Positions 26,215 through 33,446 of a DNA stretch of 43,591 bases are shown here, piece after piece. Below the pieces are notes generated by a model. That model made no database searches. It was not told where the DNA came from and saw only the letters and a program-made list of their open reading frames with translations. This stretch comes from JBBRWV01 sp038248985 (GTDB lineage: Bacteria > Planctomycetota > Phycisphaerae > WQYP01). Position numbers and translations under genes: made by a program. The stretch spans positions 1-43,591 of the forward strand of contig JBBRWV010000013.1 of NCBI GenBank assembly GCA_038248985.1, given 5' to 3'. Numbering within the stretch: position 1 is the stretch's first letter; each line of letters starts with the position of its first letter.

Positions 26215-27594
26215 TCAATGATGATCAACCGGCGTGCCGATTTGGGCACCGACTTCCTCGAGTTTCTTTTTCAACAAGTCCGCGGTGTTGGCTTCCAGGT
26301 TCAGACGAAGGAGGGGTTCGGTGTTGGACTTGCGGACGTTGAACCACCAAGTATCGTACTCGACGGTAAGGCCGTCGAGGTAATCAATTGCGGCATCCTT
26401 GTATTTTTCGGCGAGTTTCTTGATGGCGGCGTCCTTGTCGGCGACTTCGTAATTGATTTCGCCGGAGGAGTAAAAGCGGAGGAGGGGTTTGAGGACCAGG
26501 CTCATGGGGATGTCGTAACCGGAGAGGACTGAGCAGGTGATGGCGAAGACGATGGCACCGGAATCGGTTTTGAAGTTGTCGCGGAAATAGAAGTGGCCGG
26601 AGAGTTCGCCGCCGAAAACGGCATGGGAGTCGGCGAGGGCTTTTTTCATGAAGACGTGGCCGACGCGTTCGCGCTTGGGGATGCCGCCGGCGTTGAGGAC
26701 TTCTTCGCGGACGACGCGGGAGGAGCGGAGATCGTAGACGATGGCGGAGCCGGGGTTTTTCTTGAGGAAGTCTTTGGCGAGGAAGGCGGTGAGGATGTCG
26801 CAGCGGACGATCTTGGCTTGTTCATCGACGAAGATGCAGCGGTCGGCGTCACCGTCGAAGCAGACGCCGAAGTCGGCGGCGTTGCTGAGGACTGCTTCCT
26901 GGAGTTCGCGGAGGTGGGCGTCGACGAGGGGGTTGGGCTCGTGCTTGAATGTGCCGGTGATCTCGGTGTTGAGGGTGATGATTTCGAGGTTGGGGTAACC
27001 GATGAAGATGTTGGGGATGAATTTACCGGCCATCCCGTTGGAGCAATCGCAGACGACCTTGAGCGGTTTTTGGAGTTTGAGGAATTGCAGGACGTGGGCC
27101 TTATAGGGGCGGGAGAGATCCTGGGTTTCGACGCGGCCGGTTTGCGCGGAGGGGCCTTTGCGGAGGTTCATGGCGATGCGTTTGATTTCGTTGAGGCCGG
27201 TGTTTTCGCCGACGGGGCGGGCTTCGAGGCCGGAGATTTTGAAGCCGTTGTAGTTGGCCGGGTTGTGGGAGGCGGTGACCTGGATGCCGCCGCAGCAACC
27301 GAGGTGGTTGATGGCAAAGTAGATTTGGGGGGTGTCGATCATGCCGATGTCGATGACGTTGGTGCCGGTGGAGAGGATGCCGTCGATGAGGGCTTTGGAG
27401 AGTGCGGGGGAAGAGAGGCGCATGTCGCGTCCGACGATGATCATGTTCATGCGGGGGTCAGCTTTGGCGAGGCCGGAGAGGTTCATGCGGAGGAACTGGG
27501 CGGTGGCGTGACCGGTTTTCCAGGCGATATCTTCATTGAGGTCGTCGGGGTAGATTCCGCGGACGTCGTAAGCTTTGTAGACTTTTTCAATCAT
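26215..27594 (-). CDS. Phosphomannomutase/phosphoglucomutase
   Basis: This alpha-D-phosphohexomutase interconverts hexose 1- and 6-phosphates for sugar-nucleotide synthesis. With the start at the ATG at 27594 it has 459 residues, the usual length, and a GAGG sequence upstream. Motifs: YKAYDVRGIYPDDL at the N-terminus, the phosphoserine loop VTASHNPANYNG, the metal loop DGDADRC, the sugar-binding GGELSGH, and the C-terminal phosphate-binding RKSNTEPLLRLN. Domain order and length are those of AlgC/ManB. The reading frame stays open upstream to a GTG at 27801 with its own GGAG and would add 69 residues with four Cys; see that entry. Confidence 0.95.
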   Translation of the reverse strand: MIEKVYKAYDVRGIYPDDLNEDIAWKTGHATAQFLRMNLSGLAKADPRMNMIIVGRDMRLSSPALSKALIDGILSTGTNVIDIGMIDTPQIYFAINHLGCCGGIQVTASHNPANYNGFKISGLEARPVGENTGLNEIKRIAMNLRKGPSAQTGRVETQDLSRPYKAHVLQFLKLQKPLKVVCDCSNGMAGKFIPNIFIGYPNLEIITLNTEITGTFKHEPNPLVDAHLRELQEAVLSNAADFGVCFDGDADRCIFVDEQAKIVRCDILTAFLAKDFLKKNPGSAIVYDLRSSRVVREEVLNAGGIPKRERVGHVFMKKALADSHAVFGGELSGHFYFRDNFKTDSGAIVFAITCSVLSGYDIPMSLVLKPLLRFYSSGEINYEVADKDAAIKKLAEKYKDAAIDYLDGLTVEYDTWWFNVRKSNTEPLLRLNLEANTADLLKKKLEEVGAQIGTPVDHH

Positions 27595-27801
27595 AGGGAC
27601 CTCGTAAAGGGGGGAATTAGGGGAATCAACGGCTGAGGACCGCGCGGGGCTCGGTGAGGAGGCGGGGTTCCATTTGCAGCCGGGACACTTGGGGTAATGG
27701 CGGCGGAGCCTTTGGGCGCAGACGGGGTCGGAGATTTTGTAAGTTTCTCCAGGACATTGGCGGTAGTAGTCATCGATGAGTTGCGGCAGATCATTGGGCA
27801 C
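27595..27801 (-). CDS. Possible Cys-rich N-terminal extension or separate small ORF
   Basis: In frame with the mutase and without an intervening stop, a GTG at 27801 with GGAG five bases upstream would encode 69 extra residues. The first 44 look protein-like: acidic PNDLPQLIDDYYRQC, then ISDPVC, then PKCPGCKW, giving a C-x12-C-x9-C-x2-C pattern like a small zinc ribbon. The last 20 residues before the mutase Met are low-complexity Ser/Pro. It may be an alternative start of the mutase or a frame that is only accidentally open. Confidence 0.35.
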
Positions 27802-27914
27802 TTGGGCTCCGATTCGTGAAGGGATAAAGATAATCGGGATGAGGGTTGGGGACAATGAGGGCGAAGGGCGGAGCTGGGGGGTAGGCCGCCAGTTGGGGGA
27901 GAGGTTGGTGGGAG

Positions 27915-28048
27915 TGGCGGAGTAGGATTGGGGATTATTTCTTAGGATTTGGGGGGTGGGTGGTGGGGTTGAGGCGGTAAAACGAGGTAGATCGCCACTT
28001 GGCGGAGTGTTTTGCGCAAGGGAATCAAGTAGACCGCCACTCCGCCAC
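27915..28048. repeat. TGGCGGAGT repeat cluster with 10-bp inverted repeat
   Basis: TGGCGGAGT occurs at 27915-27923 and 28000-28008, and inverted at 28039-28047. The pair 28000-28009 and 28038-28047 is a perfect 10-bp inverted repeat with a 28-base loop. A 13-bp direct repeat with one mismatch (GTAGAYCGCCACT) lies at 27987-27999 and 28029-28041. Confidence 0.65.
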
Positions 28049-28125
28049 TTTTTTTGCATTGGCGCGCGGGAGGGGGTGAGGGCCGGGCCAATGGGATGCC
28101 GGGGGGTGGAGGGGATGGGTATTGG

Positions 28126-28137
28126 ATGTTGCAACAT
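28126..28137. promoter_or_regulatory. Perfect palindrome ATGTTGCAACAT
   Basis: A 12-bp perfect palindrome in the gene-free region upstream of the glycosylase gene. It could bind a dimeric regulator; no promoter boxes are convincing next to it. Confidence 0.35.
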
Positions 28138-28371
28138 ATTTTGAGCCCTTTTTATAGAGAGTGAAGGACCATGTTTGGGCGCACAGTGACACGGGGGAAA
28201 TGGTGTAGGTGATTGGTGGGGCGGAGGATGAGAGAGGAAAAACGTGGGTGCGAAGAGGGGGCGAACGGGGAGAAGGAAGAAGACGGGGGCGGGGGAAGAA
28301 CTGAACTGTGAAAAGTATCAAGGGACAATCCGCAATTTGGATATGTGAGGCGTGCGGGATAAAGTGCAGGG

Positions 28372-29019
28372 ATGGTCAGGCATGATTTCAGTTTGGTGGC
28401 GATTCGGCGGCATTTGGGGAAGCGGGATGCGGTGATGGCGGGGATTTTGCGGACACAGGGGAAGTGCGGGCTGGTGGCGAAGCGCGGGGGGACGGTGTAT
28501 GAGGCGCTGGCGGGGGCGATTTTTCATCAGCAGTTGAATGGGAAGGCGGCGGCGACGATTCGGGGGCGGGTGGAGGCGCTCGTGGGCGGGCGTTTTCCAA
28601 CGGCGGAGGAAATGCTGGGATTGAAAGAGACGGATTTGCGGGCGGCGGGGTTGTCGGGCGGCAAGGTGCTGGCGATGCGGGATCTGGCGGCGAAGGCGTT
28701 GGATGGGACGCTGCCGAGTGCGCGGGGGATTCATCGGTTGAGCGATGAGGAGATTATTGAGAGGTGTACGGCGGTGCGGGGGATTGGGCGGTGGACGGTG
28801 GAGATGCTGCTGATTTTTAAGTTGGGTCGGCCGGATGTTTTGCCGGCGGATGATTTTGGCGTGCGGAATGGATATCGGGTGGGGTATGGGAAGGCGGAGA
28901 TGCCGCGGGCGAAGGAGTTGCTGGAGTTTGGGGAGGTATGGCGTCCGTGGCGAAGCGTGGCGGCGTGGTATTTGTGGCGGGTGGCGGATGGGGCGCGGGG
29001 TGCGGTAGCGAAGGAATGA
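28372..29019 (+). CDS. DNA-3-methyladenine glycosylase II (HhH-GPD)
   Basis: This base-excision repair enzyme removes alkylated bases. The 215-residue protein has the HhH-GPD domain: AIFHQQLNGKAAATI near 50, the helix-hairpin-helix VRGIGRWTVEMLL near 134-146 and the catalytic Asp in PADDFGVRNG near 163. It lacks the N-terminal domain of E. coli AlkA, as do many bacterial and yeast MAG1-type enzymes. The start has only a weak ribosome-binding sequence. The gene stands alone and converges with hldD. Confidence 0.92.
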   Translation: MVRHDFSLVAIRRHLGKRDAVMAGILRTQGKCGLVAKRGGTVYEALAGAIFHQQLNGKAAATIRGRVEALVGGRFPTAEEMLGLKETDLRAAGLSGGKVLAMRDLAAKALDGTLPSARGIHRLSDEEIIERCTAVRGIGRWTVEMLLIFKLGRPDVLPADDFGVRNGYRVGYGKAEMPRAKELLEFGEVWRPWRSVAAWYLWRVADGARGAVAKE

Positions 29020-29023
29020 TGGC

Positions 29024-29063
29024 CACGGGCAGACACGGGCAGACACGGACAAAAACGGTCAGA
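29024..29063. repeat. 10-bp tandem repeat, four copies
   Basis: Four tandem 10-bp units: CACGGGCAGA twice, then CACGGACAAA and AACGGTCAGA. They lie between the convergent glycosylase and hldD genes. Confidence 0.8.
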
Positions 29064-29109
29064 CTTGTCGATGGCTGGGCCTTCTGAGGGGACTTTCGTG
29101 AGGCGGATT

Positions 29110-30018
29110 TTAGAGGGCGCCGGTTTCGTGGTAGGAGGCGATGCCTTTGGCGATGTTGGTGAAGGCGGGTTTGTAGCCGAGGGCCTGGGTGGTGGCGGTG
29201 ATGTCCGCTTCGGTGTGGTTTTGGAAGAAGGGGTAGGGGTTGTCGATGTACTCGGCCTGGAGGGAGGTGCCGAGGGCGGAGTTGAGGCCGGCGATGACGG
29301 AGTTGAAAGTGTTGGCTTTGCCGCAGCCGACGTTGTAGACGCCGGAGGTGGAGGCTTTCATGGCGGCGACGTTGGCAGCGAGGACGTCGAGGATGGAGAC
29401 GAAGTCGCGTTTTTGTTCGCCGTGTTTGAAGATGCGGGGGGCGATGCCGGATTTCATTTGCTGGGCGAGCTGGTAGATCATCGAGGCGAACTTGCCTTTG
29501 TGGGCTTCGCCGGGGCCGTAGACGTTGAAGTAGCGCAGGCCGACGATGGGGAGTTTGTTGTGTTCGCGTGACCAGCGGTCGGCGAGGTGTTCCATGGCGA
29601 GTTTGGAGTAGCCGTAAACGTTGAGGGGGTTGGGCGAATCGGTGAGTTTATTGGGCGCGGGCTGGTTGCCGTAGGTGGCCGCGGAGGAGGCCCAGACGAC
29701 GCGGGCGTTCCAGTGAGCAGCCCAGCCGAGGACGTGGCGGAAGCTTTCGAGGTTGTTGCGCAGCATGAGGTTTTGGTCGACGACGGTGGTATCGGTGATG
29801 GAGGCTTCGTGAAAGATGACATCGCAACTGTGGCAGGGCTCGTGAGCGAGGCACTCGCCGGTGATGACATCGCCGCAGAAGTTGACGAGGTTGAGGAAGG
29901 AGCCGGAGGAGAAGTTGTCGAGGACGATGACTTCGTGGGAGCCGCCGGCGGGAGATTCGAGATGCTTGGCGAGGTTGGAACCGATGAAGCCGGCGCCGCC
30001 GGTGACGAGAATACGCAT
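29110..30018 (-). CDS. hldD: ADP-L-glycero-D-manno-heptose 6-epimerase-like
   Basis: This extended short-chain dehydrogenase has the NAD(P)-binding GGAGFIGSNL at 7-16 and the catalytic SSAATYG (Ser111/112) with Tyr135-x3-Lys139 in VYGYSK. Features closer to HldD than to UDP-glucose 4-epimerase are GKFASMIYQLAQQMK, FKHGEQKRDFVSILDV and the C-terminal PYPFFQNHTEADI. HldD makes the L-glycero form of ADP-heptose for LPS core. The length of 302 residues is normal. It lies downstream of pheS on the same strand where pheT is usually found. An HldE-like gene 5 kb away would supply its substrate. Confidence 0.85.
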   Translation of the reverse strand: MRILVTGGAGFIGSNLAKHLESPAGGSHEVIVLDNFSSGSFLNLVNFCGDVITGECLAHEPCHSCDVIFHEASITDTTVVDQNLMLRNNLESFRHVLGWAAHWNARVVWASSAATYGNQPAPNKLTDSPNPLNVYGYSKLAMEHLADRWSREHNKLPIVGLRYFNVYGPGEAHKGKFASMIYQLAQQMKSGIAPRIFKHGEQKRDFVSILDVLAANVAAMKASTSGVYNVGCGKANTFNSVIAGLNSALGTSLQAEYIDNPYPFFQNHTEADITATTQALGYKPAFTNIAKGIASYHETGAL

Positions 30019-30029
30019 AATGCACCTTG

Positions 30030-30061
30030 GTTAAATAGTTAAGTGGTTAAGTCGTTAATTG
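30030..30061. repeat. 8-bp tandem repeat, four copies
   Basis: Four units of GTTAA followed by three variable bases (GTTAAATA, GTTAAGTG, GTTAAGTC, GTTAATTG). They lie in the spacer between pheS and hldD, 12 bp from the hldD start codon, and are followed by a run of ten G at 30069-30078. Confidence 0.8.
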
Positions 30062-30122
30062 GGACTTCGGGGGGGGGGTCTTCGTGGCGCGAGGGGCTTC
30101 TTTTTGCATAGGGCATTTTTCC

Positions 30123-31151
30123 TCAGAATTGTTTGAGGAAGCGGAGGTCGTTCTCGACGAGGGAGCGAATGTCTTCGATGTTGTGGCGGCGCATGGCGAT
30201 GCGTTCGACGCCGAAGCCGAAGGCCCAGCCGGTGTAGATTTCCGGGTCGATGCCGACGGCGCGGAAGACGTTGGGGTCGACCATGCCGCAGCCGCCGATT
30301 TCCATCCATTTGCCGGCCCCCCCACTGCCCGGCGGCGCGGGGACGAAGACGTCGACTTCGGCGGACGGTTCGGTGAAGGGAAAGAAGCTGGGACGGAAGC
30401 GGGTCTGCGTATCGGGGCCGATGACGGCCTTGATGAATTGATTGATGGAGGAGCGCATGTCGATCATGGTGATGCCCTGGTCGACGACGAGGGCTTCGAG
30501 CTGGTGGAACATGAAGAGGTGCGTTTGATCAACGGTGTCAGGGCGGTAGACGCGGCCGGGGGCGACGATGCGGATGGGCGGCTTTTGCGTTTGCATGATG
30601 CGGATCTGCACGGAGCTGGTTTGCGAGCGAAGCATGTAAGGCGGAGCGCCGGGGCCGCGGTCGAGGTAGAAGTTGTCGAGCGGATCGCGCGCCGGATGGG
30701 TCTTGGGAATGTTAAGCGCTTCGAAGTTGTGGAAGTCATCTTCGAGTTCGGGGCCTTCGGCGATGGTGAAACCCATGCGGGCGAAAAGCGCGGTGAGCTC
30801 GTCGATGGTTTGCGTGATGATGTGCGGCGTGGCGGGTGCGTAGCGGTCAAACGCGAGGCGGCCGGGTTCGGTGATATCGACGCCGGTGACGGTTTCAGCC
30901 CCCCCACCACCACTGGCGGCGAGGGCGGTTTTTTTTTCGTCGAAGGCGGCGTTGAGCGTGGTTTTGGTTTCGTTCAGGCGCTGGCCGAAGGCGCGTTTTT
31001 CAGGACCGGGGATGGATTTGAGATGATCGGAGGCGTCTTTGAGTAGACCTTTTGTGCCCAGGTATTTGATGCGGAAAGCTTCGAGCTGCGCGGCGTTGTC
31101 AACGACGGCCAGATCGATGGTGGCATCGGCGACGACTTGATCGAGGTTCAT
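30123..31151 (-). CDS. pheS: Phenylalanine--tRNA ligase alpha subunit
   Basis: PheS is the catalytic subunit of the tetrameric phenylalanyl-tRNA synthetase. I start it at the ATG at 31151 (342 residues), which gives the normal length; the longer frame adds an unlikely Cys-rich leader. An N-terminal coiled-coil (about 1-90) is followed by the class II catalytic domain with GFTIAEGPELEDDFHNFEALN, HPARDPLDNFYL, LRSQTSSVQIRIM, VYRPDTVDQTHLFMFHQLE, and the motif 3 region with FGFGVERIAMRRHNIEDIR near the end. It follows rpmI-rplT as in many bacteria, but pheT does not follow; hldD does. The beta subunit must be encoded outside the window. Confidence 0.97.
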   Translation of the reverse strand: MNLDQVVADATIDLAVVDNAAQLEAFRIKYLGTKGLLKDASDHLKSIPGPEKRAFGQRLNETKTTLNAAFDEKKTALAASGGGGAETVTGVDITEPGRLAFDRYAPATPHIITQTIDELTALFARMGFTIAEGPELEDDFHNFEALNIPKTHPARDPLDNFYLDRGPGAPPYMLRSQTSSVQIRIMQTQKPPIRIVAPGRVYRPDTVDQTHLFMFHQLEALVVDQGITMIDMRSSINQFIKAVIGPDTQTRFRPSFFPFTEPSAEVDVFVPAPPGSGGAGKWMEIGGCGMVDPNVFRAVGIDPEIYTGWAFGFGVERIAMRRHNIEDIRSLVENDLRFLKQF

Positions 31152-31171
31152 GAAGCACCCAGAGAAACAGA

Positions 31172-31260
31172 GAGGGCACGCAGACGAGAGGAGCAATTGA
31201 CGATTATCAATTGATAATTAGCAATTATCAATTATCAATGCTCCACGTCCGCGTGCCCTC
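31172..31260. repeat. 89-bp imperfect inverted repeat with AT-rich core
   Basis: The outer arms, starting GAGGGCACGC at 31172 and ending GCGTGCCCTC at 31260, match over 14 of 15 bases. They continue inward with GGAGCA/TGCTCC and AT-rich arms. The core has a perfect 16-bp palindrome (ATTATCAATTGATAAT) and tandem CAATTAT units. It fills most of the spacer between rplT and pheS. Confidence 0.75.
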
Positions 31261-31290
31261 AGATGTTGAAGACCAACGATTGCGTGCGGG

Positions 31291-31653
31291 TTACTTGATA
31301 CCGAGGGCCTCTTTGACCTTGACGGTGATGGCATCGAAGGCCGCCGGATCAGCGATGGCGATTTCGCTGAGGCTCTTACGGTCGAGCAGGATGTTGGATT
31401 TTTTGAGGCCATTGATGAACTGCGAGTAGCGGAGGCCGCGGGCCTGGGAGGCGGCGGTGACGCGGGTGATCCAGAGGGCGCGGTAGTCGCGCTTTTTCAT
31501 TTTGCGGCCGTCGAAGCGTTTGGCGCCTGCGCGAAGCAGGGTTTCCTTGGCGGTCTTGAACAACTTGGAACGACCGCCGACAAAGCCTTTGGCACGTTTC
31601 AGGAGACGCTTGTGGCGCTGCTTACGGGCGGCGCCGACTCTAACGCGTGGCAT
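31291..31653 (-). CDS. rplT: 50S ribosomal protein L20
   Basis: bL20 is needed for early 50S assembly. The 120-residue protein is typical over its length, from MPRVRVGAARKQRHKR and AKGFVGGRSK to LWITRVTAASQARGLRYSQFINGL and the C-terminal VKEALGIK. It lies 75 bp downstream of rpmI on the same strand. L20 often represses its own operon by binding the leader or intergenic mRNA. Confidence 0.98.
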   Translation of the reverse strand: MPRVRVGAARKQRHKRLLKRAKGFVGGRSKLFKTAKETLLRAGAKRFDGRKMKKRDYRALWITRVTAASQARGLRYSQFINGLKKSNILLDRKSLSEIAIADPAAFDAITVKVKEALGIK

Positions 31654-31728
31654 AGTTTATTCCTTAAGAAGGGAGTTTGAAGAATCAAGTTACGGATACG
31701 AACACAACAACAAACGCAGGGGAATCAC

Positions 31729-31932
31729 TTAGCGGGCACAGTGGCCCAGCATCGTGATCATCTTGGTTGCCCAGGGGCTGGTGATGGTTTTGGTGCCACG
31801 CAGACGACGACGGCGGTTGCCGCTTTTGTTCGACTGCAAGTGACCCTTGTTGTGTTTGTGGAACTTGACCTTGCCGGTGGCGGTCACTTTGACGCGCTTT
31901 TTGATACCCTTATGGGTTTTCATTTTGGGCAC
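31729..31932 (-). CDS. rpmI: 50S ribosomal protein L35
   Basis: bL35 is a small 50S protein. The start is the GTG at 31932 (67 residues): GGAGG at 31940-31944 is spaced by seven bases and the product begins VPKMKTHKGIKKR, as in the family. It continues with KVKFHKHNKGHLQSNKSGNRRRRLRG. rplT follows, the usual order. infC, usually upstream, is absent: the next gene upstream is queF. Confidence 0.96.
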   Translation of the reverse strand: MPKMKTHKGIKKRVKVTATGKVKFHKHNKGHLQSNKSGNRRRRLRGTKTITSPWATKMITMLGHCAR

Positions 31933-32138
31933 GAGTGTGCCTCCTGTGTGACTCACCGCGAAACGACGCTAAGCCGCCTCGGGTTTTGGAGCTCGCAGGG
32001 GGGCAATGAGATTGCCGCTTTTGACCCCGGCCCGGTGAGGGAAGTCCAGCAGTGTACGGGGATTAGGCGCCAGATGCAATTGGCGCAAATGGCCAAATGG
32101 GGGGATTTTGGGTTACCCCTCTGAGGATTCACGCGGGA
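31933..32138 (-). promoter_or_regulatory. rpmI-rplT leader with two hairpins
   Basis: This 206-bp region upstream of rpmI holds two perfect short hairpins: GGCAAT/ATTGCC with a 3-base loop at 32002-32016 and GCGCCA/TGGCGC with an 8-base loop at 32067-32086. A leader of this kind is where L20 control would act if it exists here. No promoter boxes are clear. Confidence 0.4.
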
Positions 32139-32504
32139 TCAGGGGCGTTTGTTGGCGTTGCGTTCGACGGTGATGATGGAATGCAGGCCGCCGCGGGGGG
32201 TCCATGTGGAGGTGATTTTGAGGTATTTGGGTTTGAGGAGGGCGACCAGGTCGTCGAGGATTTCGTTGGTGACGGCCTCGTAGAAGATGCCGCGGGCGCG
32301 GAAGGATTGGAGGTAGAATTTGTAGGATTTGAGCTCAACGCAGGTTTTGCCGGGCAGGTATTCGAGGGTGATGGTGCCGAAATCGGGCTGGCCGGTTTTG
32401 GGGCAGACGGAGGTGAACTCGGGCGCGACGTGGGTGATGAGGAAGTCGCGCGTGGGTTTGGGGTTGGGGAAGGTTTCGAGGAGTTTGGCTTGTTCGGCGG
32501 ACAT
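32139..32504 (-). CDS. queF: NADPH-dependent preQ0 reductase
   Basis: QueF reduces 7-cyano-7-deazaguanine to preQ1 in queuosine synthesis. The 121-residue protein is the short, single-domain type. Catalytic Cys34 and Asp41 are in TSVCPKTGQPDFG, and the substrate and NADPH motif VELKSYKFYL follows at 57-66. The ATG at 32504 has CGGAG five bases upstream; the much longer open frame upstream is antisense to other sequence and is ignored. queE lies about 100 bp upstream on the same strand. Confidence 0.96.
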   Translation of the reverse strand: MSAEQAKLLETFPNPKPTRDFLITHVAPEFTSVCPKTGQPDFGTITLEYLPGKTCVELKSYKFYLQSFRARGIFYEAVTNEILDDLVALLKPKYLKITSTWTPRGGLHSIITVERNANKRP

Positions 32505-32528
32505 GATTGCTCCGAAGATTTTTTTTAC

Positions 32529-32552
32529 CACGAAGTCACGAAGACACGAAGG
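32529..32552. repeat. 8-bp tandem repeat, three copies
   Basis: Three tandem units CACGAAGT, CACGAAGA and CACGAAGG between queE and queF, 25 bp upstream of the queF start and preceded by a T-run at 32519-32526. Confidence 0.8.
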
Positions 32553-32607
32553 GACATTGTAGGCGAATGCGAACTGAAATGAAGGGGCAGAAATTGTTGG
32601 CAAATTT

Positions 32608-33342
32608 TTATGTGCCCTTGGTATTGCCATACAGATAAACATGCAGGCGGGGCGAGAGGCGGTAGCCTTTTTGCTTGCAGATTTCCGCCAGCCAGCGCGC
32701 GCGGTCGGTGAGGGTGGGGACATCAATCCCTTCAGGCATGAGGAGGATATGGTGGGGTTGGATTTTGTGGGCGGGTTCGAGGGCGGCGTTGAGTTGGTCG
32801 AGTAGGTCCTGCATTTCGGTGAGGTCTTCGCGCGTGGAGATGACGAACTTCCATTGACGGTCGAGGATCGCGCCGTGACCGCCGGTGGCAAAGGTGTTGA
32901 GGATGTCCCAGTTGATGCGCTGCCGCTCATGCATCTGCGCGAAGCGGCCGCCATCGCGTTCGAGTGGCGTCGAATTGCTGAGCTTCGGCGAAATGCTCGC
33001 CAGGTCGATGGAGCCTGACGGAAGATCGTCGAGCCATAGCGTGCCGGCGGTTTCGACGGTGATGTGATGATTTTGTTGCTTGAGGGCTTCGATGAGGGGA
33101 ACGAGTTCGCGGAACATCATCGGCTCGCCGCCGGTGAGGACGATGTACCGGCACTTGTGCGGGGTGATTTGTTCGAGGATTTGCTGCGTGGAAAGGTCCC
33201 GGCCTTCGGGTGCCCAACTGGCGTAGGGCGTGTCGCACCAAGTGCAGCGCAGGTTGCAGCCGCTGGTGCGTACGAAGACCGATGGAACGCCGACCAGCGA
33301 GCCCTCGCCCTGCACGGAATAAAAAATTTCTGCGATGCGCAT
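32608..33342 (-). CDS. queE: 7-carboxy-7-deazaguanine synthase (radical SAM)
   Basis: QueE makes the 7-deazaguanine core from carboxy-tetrahydropterin. I start it at the ATG at 33342 (244 residues), where the family N-terminus MRIAEIFYSVQGEGSLVG begins. The iron-sulfur cluster motif is CNLRCTWC (Cys29, Cys33, Cys36, CxxxCxxC), followed by LTGGEPM. It lies directly upstream of queF on the same strand, so the two pathway genes probably form an operon. queC and queD are not in the window. Confidence 0.95.
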   Translation of the reverse strand: MRIAEIFYSVQGEGSLVGVPSVFVRTSGCNLRCTWCDTPYASWAPEGRDLSTQQILEQITPHKCRYIVLTGGEPMMFRELVPLIEALKQQNHHITVETAGTLWLDDLPSGSIDLASISPKLSNSTPLERDGGRFAQMHERQRINWDILNTFATGGHGAILDRQWKFVISTREDLTEMQDLLDQLNAALEPAHKIQPHHILLMPEGIDVPTLTDRARWLAEICKQKGYRLSPRLHVYLYGNTKGT

Positions 33343-33446
33343 GGTGAGTTTTACCACAGGGAGACGGGACGGCGAAAGCGGATGGGTGTCTCGAATCAAT
33401 CTGGGTGGCTACAATCCCACAATCATTTCTTTGAAGGATCTCAACG

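Larger units (their letters stand above)
27802..28371. other. Gene-free region with short repeats
   Basis: No convincing gene is seen in these 570 bp. The plus strand is strongly purine-rich. It holds a repeat cluster at 27915-28048 and a perfect 12-bp palindrome at 28126-28137. The open minus-strand frame through it gives only Pro/Ser-rich low-complexity sequence. It must contain the promoters of the mutase (minus) and the glycosylase (plus). Confidence 0.6.

Noticed and set aside
27595..28137. 640-codon reading of the mutase from an ATG at 28137
   Set aside because: The first 110 residues are low-complexity Pro/Ser sequence through a repeat-bearing region; the normal family start is at 27594.
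29024..32552. CRISPR array
   Set aside because: The repeats are 7-10 bp in direct tandem without spacers, and no cas gene is in the window.
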